Shown here piece after piece: positions 53,470-60,852 of a stretch of DNA of 64,000 bases (positions within the stretch are counted from its first letter, which is position 1; each line of letters begins with the position of its first letter). A model generated the notes under the pieces. It had not been told where the DNA came from, ran no database searches, and saw only the letters and a program-made list of their open reading frames with translations. The stretch comes from Lewinellaceae bacterium (GTDB lineage Bacteria; Bacteroidota; Bacteroidia; Chitinophagales; Saprospiraceae), in contig JACJYK010000001.1 in NCBI GenBank assembly GCA_020636135.1, positions 1,040,501-1,104,500 on the forward strand. Reading direction: 5' to 3'. The position numbers and the translations under genes were made by a program.

Positions 53470-54372
53470 ATGAAAAACGGAAGAATCTCATTGGTACAGG
53501 CATCTCCGGCCTTATTTGACAAAAAAGGCACGCTCGAGATCGTCCGGGATTGGTTGGTCCAGAGCAAAAAAGAGGGTGCGGATGTAGCGGTCTTTCCGGA
53601 AGCATTTATTTCAGCTTATCCGCGGGGGTTTACCTTCCAGTCGCCGGTAGGGGACCGGAAGCCTGCCGGGAGAGCACTGTGGCAACGTTATTGGGAGGAG
53701 AGTGTAAACCTTCCCGGGCCAGAATTGGAGTTGCTGCAGAAATGGTGCAAAGAACTGAACCTCGTACTCGCTATAGGTGTGGTGGAGAGAACGAGGGGGA
53801 GCCTCTATTGTACGCTTGTTTACATTGATCAGGAAGGTCAATACCTGGGAAAACACCGCAAGCTTAAGCCTACAGCAGCCGAGCGGATCATCTGGGGCGA
53901 GGGAGGTGCCCAAGACCTGGTGTCCTTCGCCACCCCGTATGGACAGTTGGGTGGTTTGATCTGTTGGGAGAATCGGATGCCTCTGGCGAGGATGGCCATG
54001 TACGAACAGCAGGTTACCCTTTATGTGGCGCCAACAGCTGATCAACGGGATACCTGGTTTCATACGCTACACCACATTGCCGCTGAAGGCCGTTGTTATG
54101 TCTTTGGCGTGAATCAGTTTGTGCGTAAATCCGACTATCCATCAGATCTCCCGGGCATTGAGGAGTTGGAAGGGTGGCCGGATATCATGTCGCGAGGGGG
54201 CAGTTGTGCGATGGACCCGATGGGTCAGCTTATCGCCGGGCCGCTTTGGGATCAGGAGGGATTGGTTTTGGTTGATGTGGATCAGGGCCTGATAACCAGG
54301 TCCCGGATGGATTTTGACCCGGCAGGGCACTACCACAGGCCCGATGTATTTGAGTTCAGGGTTAAAGAGTAG
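53470..54372 (+). CDS. nitrilase family carbon-nitrogen hydrolase
   Basis: A 300-residue cytoplasmic enzyme with the complete nitrilase triad: E44 in VFPEAF, K131 in HRKLKP and C165 in LICWEN. CWEN is typical of true nitrilases (branch 1), which hydrolyse nitriles directly to acid and ammonia; the PTAAERIIWGEG segment after the lysine also fits. An ATG at 53470 is chosen; a TTG at 53455, immediately after the upstream stop, would add five residues. Position makes it the last gene of the GH31, Gfo/Idh, DUF1080 operon, although its role there is unclear. It could act on a cyanogenic or nitrile aglycone. The TAG stop opens a heptamer array. Confidence 0.93.
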   Translation: MKNGRISLVQASPALFDKKGTLEIVRDWLVQSKKEGADVAVFPEAFISAYPRGFTFQSPVGDRKPAGRALWQRYWEESVNLPGPELELLQKWCKELNLVLAIGVVERTRGSLYCTLVYIDQEGQYLGKHRKLKPTAAERIIWGEGGAQDLVSFATPYGQLGGLICWENRMPLARMAMYEQQVTLYVAPTADQRDTWFHTLHHIAAEGRCYVFGVNQFVRKSDYPSDLPGIEELEGWPDIMSRGGSCAMDPMGQLIAGPLWDQEGLVLVDVDQGLITRSRMDFDPAGHYHRPDVFEFRVKE

Positions 54373-54404
54373 TCAGTAAGAAGTAATCAGTATTCAGTAA
54401 GCAA
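54370..54404 (+). repeat. heptamer array TAGTCAG-type x5 starting at the stop codon
   Basis: Units TAGTCAG, TAAGAAG, TAATCAG, TATTCAG and TAAGCAA. Unit 1 contains the nitrilase stop TAG, units 2 and 3 place TAA in the other two frames. The unit sequence is nearly that of the array after the MerR gene at 26997. Confidence 0.85.
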
Positions 54405-54529
54405 GCAGGACCAGGTGAATCCTTAAAAGTTATAACTATTCAGGAATTGAGACGTCACCCATCAGATATTCATCCACCGAAACCGAAAGCTTAATGATTG
54501 GAGACTATGAATAATCGTACATTTCACGT

Positions 54530-55333
54530 ATGAACTCTTGCAGTCAAAACACGATCCTGAACTTGGTATTGGTATCAGTCATTTCGGCTTCAAGCCTGAT
54601 GGCTCAAGTTGTCCCGCTGCCCAATGCCCATGCCCACAACGACTACGAGCATAACCGGCCGCTGTTGGATGCGTTGGATCAGGGCTTCACCAGTGTGGAA
54701 GCAGACGTTTACTGGTGGAATGGGAAGTTGGTGGTCGCTCATAATTTGCCTCACGGCGAGGAGGCCAGGCAGGCCCTGCCCACGTTGGAGGAGCTTTACC
54801 TGAAACCATTGCAACAACGCATCCAGGACCATGGAGGAAAAGTGTATCCCGGCTACGATGGCGTCTTTTTCCTGATGATCGATTTCAAATCCGGTGCCGA
54901 CGAAACGTATGCGGCACTGATAAAGACACTGGAACCTTATCGGGAGATGCTGCATACGGCCAATCATCCCGGACCGGTGACCATTTTTATTTCCGGCAAC
55001 CGACCTATCGATCTGATCCTGCAGGATCCAGAGATCCTTGTTTCCCTCGACGGCCGGCCGGATGACCTGGTACGCAACATAGCGACTGCCCGCATGCCGG
55101 TTATCAGCACCTCATTAGCCACCATAGGATCCTGGGACGGCCGGTCTCTGATGCCCCGCACGATGCGTAAATCCATCCAGCAACTGGCCAAAGCCTGTCA
55201 TACGCAAGGCAAAAAGCTGCGCTTATGGGCCATCCCGGACACCGAATTATCCTGGTCCACCATGCAGCGCCTGGGCGTCGATCTCATCAATACGGATGAT
55301 CTGGAAGGGCTGAGGAGGTTTTTGGGGAGATAG
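54530..55333 (+). CDS. exported GDPD/PI-PLC-like phosphodiesterase
   Basis: A 267-residue protein with a signal peptide (NLVLVSVISASSLMA-QV) and a TIM-barrel phosphodiesterase domain: NAHAHNDYEHNRPLLDAL opens the barrel, with the metal/catalytic set in VEADVYWWNGKLVVAHN, and MIDFKSG and FISGNRP as later strands; the final RLGVDLINTDDLEGLRRFL matches the end of the GDPD-like fold. It probably hydrolyses a phosphodiester (glycerophosphodiester or phosphoinositide-like) in the periplasm. It stands alone, 157 bp after the nitrilase. Confidence 0.88.
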   Translation: MNSCSQNTILNLVLVSVISASSLMAQVVPLPNAHAHNDYEHNRPLLDALDQGFTSVEADVYWWNGKLVVAHNLPHGEEARQALPTLEELYLKPLQQRIQDHGGKVYPGYDGVFFLMIDFKSGADETYAALIKTLEPYREMLHTANHPGPVTIFISGNRPIDLILQDPEILVSLDGRPDDLVRNIATARMPVISTSLATIGSWDGRSLMPRTMRKSIQQLAKACHTQGKKLRLWAIPDTELSWSTMQRLGVDLINTDDLEGLRRFLGR

Positions 55334-55417
55334 TGTAGGGTAAAATGAAAGAGCCACCGGACCAGATCCGATGACTCACTTTGATTGCTCCAAATGCAAG
55401 CAGGATTGTTCCAAAAT

Positions 55418-55804
55418 TTATCGACTAAAGTCTAATAACTTTATTGTCACCATTTCCCACTCGAATCCGGGGTGAATCGTTTGTTTGGATATTGTGTTTG
55501 TCATTGTCGAACCTCTTATGGATTGAAGGGTTTTTGTGGAATCTATTTTGACAGTTTCCGGATTTTGAGTTGTTGATTTGGATTTAGGAGGCTTACAGAC
55601 ACTGCATGCGGTTTTGCCTAACTCTAAGGCTTTTTTTAATTCGATTGAAATCGAACTATATTTTAGATATCTGCAATCTTTCATGTGGTACTTAGCTCCG
55701 GTTTTTGTTATGTATACGGTTTGGGCTATCGTGTTGCTAGAGCTTCCAATCAGGATGCCCAATAGCAGGACAAAGTAGATTAATGGACTTGATTTTATGG
55801 ACAT
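55418..55804 (-). CDS. small exported protein with a YHMKDCRYLK...CSVC motif
   Basis: A 128-residue protein: signal peptide (YFVLLLGILIGSSSNTIA), then VYITKTGAKYHMKDCRYLKYS, LKKALELGKTACSVCKPP, and a polar tail. The pattern His-x(3)-Cys...Cys-x(2)-Cys looks like a small metal-binding module found in a range of secreted bacterial proteins, sometimes attached to nucleases. The tail (about 80-128) is unlike anything I recognise. First of a group of short minus-strand genes in an AT-rich region. Confidence 0.78.
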   Translation of the reverse strand: MSIKSSPLIYFVLLLGILIGSSSNTIAQTVYITKTGAKYHMKDCRYLKYSSISIELKKALELGKTACSVCKPPKSKSTTQNPETVKIDSTKTLQSIRGSTMTNTISKQTIHPGFEWEMVTIKLLDFSR

Positions 55805-55985
55805 GATAAATTATTTAAATTGAGGAAGTTGAATTGTGAATATTGTGAAAAGTTCTAAGCGTGGGAGCAGTCTTGTTGTCAAAAAGTAATAACTTGAAAT
55901 AGTTCATAAAATTGCGGATTAACCGATCATCAGTTCGAGTTGAATAAGAAGATTAATCCGGGAAATCCGCGATTAAAAATGGTGA

Positions 55986-56519
55986 CTAATTATAGCCGTT
56001 AGGCTTGATAACCTTTACTGGAGTAATGTTAGGTATCCCATTAGTCGTATTGTAGACATCATATCCCCCATAAATATTAGGTTTGGTGGTTTGTGCTGGA
56101 GTGATGTTAGGTATTCCATTGGTTGTATTATAGATATCATATCCCCCAAACATATTTGGTTTAGTGGATTTTGACGCCGTGATATTAGGGACTCCATAGG
56201 TTGTATTGTAGACATCGTATCCGCCATACATATTTGGTTTAGTGGTTTGTGATGGCGTAATATTAGGGATTCCATAGGTTGTGTTGTAGACATCGTATCC
56301 GCCATACATATTGGGTTTGGTGGTTTGTGTTGGTGAGATATTAGGTATCCCATACGTTGTATTGTAAACATCATACCCACCGAAATTATTTGACTTAACT
56401 GTTTGTGTTGGCGAGATGTTTGGAAGTCCGTAAGTGGTATTATAAATATTATATCCATTTTGAGCAAAGCAAATGTTGATTGCACTTAGAAGGATTAATA
56501 AATTAAATAGTTTTTTCAT
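55986..56519 (-). CDS. secreted protein of six tandem 26-residue repeats
   Basis: A 177-residue protein with a signal peptide (LFNLLILLSAINICFA-QN) and a mature part made entirely of about six tandem units of 26 residues (78 bp), consensus GGYDVYNTTYGIPNI(S/T)PxQTTKPNMY. The units are almost contiguous from residue 22; the first and last are variants (NGYNIYNTTYGL at the start, truncated at KPNGYN). It has no cysteines in the mature part and is rich in Asn, Thr, Tyr and Pro. I recognise no family. Because the DNA period is a multiple of three, units can be gained or lost by recombination without breaking the frame. Confidence 0.82.
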   Translation of the reverse strand: MKKLFNLLILLSAINICFAQNGYNIYNTTYGLPNISPTQTVKSNNFGGYDVYNTTYGIPNISPTQTTKPNMYGGYDVYNTTYGIPNITPSQTTKPNMYGGYDVYNTTYGVPNITASKSTKPNMFGGYDIYNTTNGIPNITPAQTTKPNIYGGYDVYNTTNGIPNITPVKVIKPNGYN

Positions 56520-56767
56520 CAGAATAAGTTTATTGAATTCGGTTCCTACTCTTATGGATTTTCGGAGTAACTCCCTGTTTAAAGCTGGTTTTCTAGACTC
56601 CAGTCGTTTGTCACAATAGGTTGCCAGCCTGTACTTAGTAGCTAAATGGTTGTTTAAGGATTGATATTGTCAAGCTATTTTGAAGAAATAAATGTTTAAT
56701 GCCTGATCATTAACCGGGAGGGCCATAATTTTTCAATGGAGAATTCCTCCCGGATCCATGATTTTAG

Positions 56768-57347
56768 TTAGAAATAGAAGCTTACGCCAATGCCAAACTG
56801 AAATGCATTAATGTCAATTTCTGCTTCGGAGTCATTGTCCTTCAACGTGCCGAAGTCACTGCCAAGACTCATTCGGGCTCCGATTTTATGGTCGATTAAG
56901 TATTCCAATCCAGTGCGCACTCCAAAGGAAATGCCGCCGAAGGTTAGCTCATCGTAATCGTTATCAATCGTTAATGAATTGTATCCAAATCCTCCTAAAA
57001 TGGGTAAATACAAATTGTCAGAAATAGGAACCATATAGGCGACATGTGGACCAAAAGTGAATCCGGATTGTTTTTCCTCGTAGGGATTCAACCTTAGATT
57101 TATTGGACAAAAGCCCTAAACTGACGCCTATTTCCAGGTTATCGATCACATAATAGCCTCCGGTTATGCCAGCGTTCAAATTGGACTGCTTGAATTTTGC
57201 ATTCAAACCGTCTATTTCGAGTTTGCTGTTGCTGAAGCTAATGTCCGGTCCAATCCTAATTGAGCCCTGCCCGATTTGAGCATAACTTGTGGTGAGGGTA
57301 AATAAGAACCCGAATAATGGAATTTTAAAAAGGTGTTTAAATTTCAT
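56768..57347 (-). pseudogene. outer-membrane beta-barrel protein, interrupted by a frameshift
   Basis: Two frames read one after the other. From 57347 the first gives a signal peptide (HLFKIPLFGFLFTLTTSYAQ) and strands ending YVIDNLEIGVSLGLLSNKSKV; it then changes frame near 57085-57105 and continues as NPYEEKQSGFTFGPHVAYMVP, IGARMSLGSDFG and the terminal barrel strand FQFGIGVSFYF. A one-base insertion or deletion explains the change. Together they give a protein of about 190 residues like small porin-type barrel proteins. It may be a recent pseudogene or a sequencing/assembly error. The 248 bp between this gene and the repeat protein contain nothing I recognise. Confidence 0.75.
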
Positions 57348-57397
57348 GTCAAAATAATTTAAGGGATTTATTTAAACGGAATGATTTATAACTTATG

Positions 57398-57685
57398 CTA
57401 GAAAGGCATTCTCACCGATTGATGGGAACGGCGTCTTGCTGCCTGGCGTTGGGTTTTTGCACGCTTGCGAACGCATTTACGCTTTGCAACGTATTTCTTT
57501 GTTACCCGGGTTTTGCGTTTGCCGTAGCGGGATTTCACCATGAGTGTTTTTGATCTTCCTCCATTGTGGTGTTTTTGCAAACTACTGGCAAATTCTGTAC
57601 GGGCTATGGTTGGCTGACCCTGGGAGGATAGTGGTTGTATGGCGATTAAGAGTGTTAAAGTGAAGAGTGTAATGATGGTTTTCAT
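57398..57685 (-). CDS. small secreted basic protein (95 aa)
   Basis: A 95-residue protein: signal peptide (MKTIITLFTLTLLIAIQ), then a short linker and a strongly basic C-terminal half (residues about 48-92) with KSRYGKRKTRVTKKYVAKRK and RKRAKTQRQAARRR. It resembles DNA- or polysaccharide-binding tails, or an antimicrobial-like peptide, but no family is recognised. Only one cysteine is in the mature part. It lies between two frameshifted genes in the AT-rich minus-strand block. Confidence 0.72.
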   Translation of the reverse strand: MKTIITLFTLTLLIAIQPLSSQGQPTIARTEFASSLQKHHNGGRSKTLMVKSRYGKRKTRVTKKYVAKRKCVRKRAKTQRQAARRRSHQSVRMPF

Positions 57686-57814
57686 GGTACGTGATTTTTG
57701 TTGTTTCTAATCTGTTCACGTACATGTATTGCAGATTCAATGCATTGTTAACAGCTTGGGCAAATTATTTTTTCACCAGCAATGGAAAAGCTTAATAAAC
57801 CAATGAAGTTCGGT

Positions 57815-59268
57815 TTATCTGGACGGTGAGGCACAAGGCGTGAAAGAGAAGCTATAGGAGATCCACCGGCGGGTATTTGGTTCGAAGTAACTTAAATATT
57901 GCAGGTGTTCACCTAGCACTTGTTTAACTTCATGGAAAGGTGTGATTTGGTTCTTTAGCGGGTCTATCCGTATAAAATCAAATTGGCAACCAGACGTTGT
58001 GGTTACTCGATAATCCTGTCCGGAAACCTCAACCAATCCATGTTCAACTTTAAACCGAAGTTCTGTGGGAGAACTTAAAAATTTTGAAGTAAGGTCGATT
58101 TTACCAGTGAATGCTTTCTGCGATTCTGTTTTTTCTTTTCTTGCTATTTGTTCATTTAATTTCGCATAGTAGGCAAAGGCTGGATCACTGATTTGATTGA
58201 AGCATTGATTTGCATTGCTCACCGTGCCGATTGCCAGATGATTAATCCCAAGAATCAATAGAAGCAAGTCTTTATCCTTGCCAGGGAGATTTTCCGATTG
58301 CAGCGTTTTAATCAGTATTCCCTGACTTTCGGTGAATTTTTCTTCCAATAACTTCACCATGGACCACCCGGCGATACCATTGGTGTATTCCGGATTTAAT
58401 TCAAGGCTATTCTGGAAATGGATGCTTGCTTTCTTCAAATTGATATCTCTCCGGTAACGCTCACCGATGGGTAGATCCTTGGCCCCCCCCGGTAATTCTG
58501 GAAGATCTAACCGCAACGACCAATCCAGCTCAATTGGAAGGACAAATTGATCGATCTGATAACTGCAACTTTTCAATGCTGTCCGGATATAACCAACCCC
58601 GATGTTGTATTCCAATACCGGGCTTGGTACATAGGACAATATTTCCGAATACAATTCAATTCCCATCGACTCCTCGCCACCTAAGGTCAAAAGATTTGCT
58701 AATTCATACATGTATTGAAGCTTGTTGACCTGATCAACTACTTTCCAGATGGTATACTGTCTTTCAGATTTACTTGGATATCCGGCCAACTGGTCTTTCA
58801 ATTCGTAGATTTCATAGATGGCATCAATGAGTTTGGGTAATACCGGACCACATTCATAACCAGCCAGGTGCGCCATGAATGCACCTTGAATATCGGCACG
58901 CTCTTCTTTACTCCGCTCCTGATTCGGGGTTTTATCGTAGGCAATAAAATGTTCGTCATGATCCAATTGTTGAAGTGCGTGGATTAGTTCATGGCCAATG
59001 AGAAAAGCCAGCGCATCTTTTTTTGCTGCACCAAACTGATTAAGCGCCTGAAGTAGATGGTTTTCCACCAAAATCGTATTTGAGGACGGCTGATAAGCAG
59101 CTCCGAATCGTTTTGATGTTGCAATTTTTATTTCCGGGGCGATGGACGGGTCAATGGCATTAGCCTGTAGGATATTTGATAGATGGTATCTACTGCTGTT
59201 TGACTCTGTACAGTCAATGTCAGTAACAGGAGTCCGAACGACAGGCCATATGTCCAGATTTTTTTCAT
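57815..59268 (-). pseudogene. exported HExxH zinc peptidase, interrupted by a frameshift
   Basis: From the ATG at 59268 the frame gives a signal peptide (IWTYGLSFGLLLLTLTVQSQ) and TAVDTIYQ, then is lost; the frame one base away continues as LQANAIDPSIAPEIKIATS, NTILVENHLLQAL and the zinc motif HELIH with EERADIQGAFMAH as the third ligand region. About 320 more residues follow: a helical, TPR-like portion and a final beta-rich domain. One missing base near 59164-59175 joins the two into a protein of about 484 residues. It starts two bases after the TPR protein's stop, so it belongs to the sigma-factor operon. The break may be a genuine mutation or a sequence error. Confidence 0.78.
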
Positions 59269-59270
59269 GT

Positions 59271-60146
59271 TTATTGAATCAGTTGGTTGATTGCTTCCAT
59301 CAATGGACAATCCGGATACTGATTTGGTATATTTCGCAATGCCATGAGGGCATCTTTATCTCCATTCATTCTGTGGATCAGTGCCTTATAAAAAGGTAAT
59401 TTACATCCTAAGCTCTCCTCATTTATTTTGTCCAGAGTAGACAGAGCCTCGTCGTATTGCTTTAATCGGGCCAGTGCAATGGCCTTGTAAAGATATACTT
59501 CGTCCATAACGGATCCCTGGTCGATCATTGCATTTAATTGTTCCAGGTCCCGGGAAGGGTCGTTACCAAAAGATTTTAGTACTTCGGATAATTGTACACG
59601 CTGGACAGGATTTTCCATCCCGATGCCTTGCAAGCCAAGTTGTTCTACATCGTCACGGATGAATTGATCATAGGCCAGCAAACCTTTTTTTATCTGTTGA
59701 TCAGTGTTCCATCTTTGATATCCCCAAAATCCAACAATAGCCATCAATACAATGGCTGCAACCCGTATAACCCGCCGATAAAGGATACCACGGATTACTG
59801 GTTCCTGTTTTTCTGGTAATTTTTTGATTTGATGGATTTCAGATCTGATTTTATTGGACTCGGTCAGATCCATGGCCTTCATTACATCTTCTTCCCAGGC
59901 TTCATCAGGGTCTTCGGCGCCTGTTTGCCAAAAATCGTGCGCAGCACGAATTTCTTCCCGTATACGATCTTCAGAAACTTTTTCTACTGCTTTGATAATT
60001 TGAGGGAGTTGATCATACCAGAACTTTACTTCCGGATCCTCGTTGACCAGCGATTCGAATTCCGGGTCATCCTGACCTGCCATAAGCTGCAGATGTTCTT
60101 CACATCGTTCCAGCGGGGTTTTATCGTTCTTATCCTTCGGATTCAC
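59271..60146 (-). CDS. single-TM protein with C-terminal TPR-like domain, probable sigma-factor partner
   Basis: A 291-residue protein with an acidic, helical N-terminal part (1-120), one membrane helix at about 126-143 (VIRVAAIVLMAIVGFWGY), and a C-terminal part with TPR-like helices (DEVYLYKAIALARLKQYDEALSTLDKI). It overlaps the sigma factor gene by 17 bp. A cytoplasmic N-terminus and periplasmic C-terminus match the layout of anti-sigma proteins, although no zinc-finger ASD is recognisable. I infer that it holds or senses for the sigma factor; the exported peptidase that follows may act on it. Function not shown by sequence. Confidence 0.8.
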   Translation of the reverse strand: MNPKDKNDKTPLERCEEHLQLMAGQDDPEFESLVNEDPEVKFWYDQLPQIIKAVEKVSEDRIREEIRAAHDFWQTGAEDPDEAWEEDVMKAMDLTESNKIRSEIHQIKKLPEKQEPVIRGILYRRVIRVAAIVLMAIVGFWGYQRWNTDQQIKKGLLAYDQFIRDDVEQLGLQGIGMENPVQRVQLSEVLKSFGNDPSRDLEQLNAMIDQGSVMDEVYLYKAIALARLKQYDEALSTLDKINEESLGCKLPFYKALIHRMNGDKDALMALRNIPNQYPDCPLMEAINQLIQ

Positions 60147-60687
60147 CTAGTACTAATTTTTTGAGATAATTCATACAGCGATTCTTTTTCACGCGTATCG
60201 ATCCTTCCGTGTATTTCAATTTCTTCCCAATTTCCAGCAGTGGGACCTTTTGGTAATAAAACCATTGAATTATTTTCTGACATTCTTCATTGAGCTGTTT
60301 AATTTTCTCAGCAATCAATGTGTGTTTTTCTTCGTACGCTGTCTTTTCCGCCAGATCGTCTTCCGTCCATCCTTCGAGTTCGGGCGCATTTCCATTGTCA
60401 AGACTTACTGCTTCTTTTCCTTTGCGTTGTCGAAGGGTATATAGCCATAGTTTACTGGCAACAGCATAAATGTAGGTTGTCAGCTTTCCCTTTAGCTCAA
60501 AGGAACCCTTGCGGATCTGTTTGACCAGGACAACCAAAACTTCCTGGAAAAGATCTTCAGCATCTTCTGAGGAACCGCTATTCCGGATAACCAACGTTCG
60601 AATGAGGGAATAAGCGTCATCGTAAAGTGCTAGTAAACCTTCTTGTTTTTCATCCTGGATTAACCGGATGATCTCCTGATCGGTCAT
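60130..60687 (-). CDS. ECF-type RNA polymerase sigma factor
   Basis: A 185-residue sigma-70 family protein with region 2 (YSLIRTLVIRNSGSSEDAEDLFQEVLVVL, about residues 26-54, and TYIYAVASKLWL) and region 4 (LNEECQKIIQWFYYQKVPLLEIGKKLKYTEGSIRVKKNRCMNYLKKL, split here, about 133-180), without region 1.1 or 3. It directs RNA polymerase to a special set of promoters. First gene of the operon; the next gene overlaps its 3' end by 17 bp. The 159 bp between this gene and the divergent T9SS gene have no -7 box of the housekeeping type that I can recognise, consistent with autoregulation but not proof of it. Confidence 0.9.
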   Translation of the reverse strand: MTDQEIIRLIQDEKQEGLLALYDDAYSLIRTLVIRNSGSSEDAEDLFQEVLVVLVKQIRKGSFELKGKLTTYIYAVASKLWLYTLRQRKGKEAVSLDNGNAPELEGWTEDDLAEKTAYEEKHTLIAEKIKQLNEECQKIIQWFYYQKVPLLEIGKKLKYTEGSIRVKKNRCMNYLKKLVLGESEG

Positions 60688-60852
60688 GACTTACCTGTTT
60701 AGATTGCTCCATTGCTACAAACGTTAACAGGAGGCAAATAAATTTCTCAATTGTGTCCAGAAAATAAGTGCTCCTGATGCATCAATTTCTAGTGACTGTT
60801 AACATTTGGTATTTGCTGCAATCTATGGACAAATCGAAAAAAATCCATGATT

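Noticed and set aside
55986..56485. Possible CRISPR-like or satellite DNA because of regular 78-bp repeats
   Set aside because: The period encodes in-frame 26-residue units after a signal peptide with no unique spacers; the second long open frame on the same strand is a by-product of a period divisible by three.
58484..58490. C7 homopolymer inside the exported peptidase gene as a phase-variation site
   Set aside because: The reading frame is continuous through it and the demonstrated frame break lies about 680 bases away.
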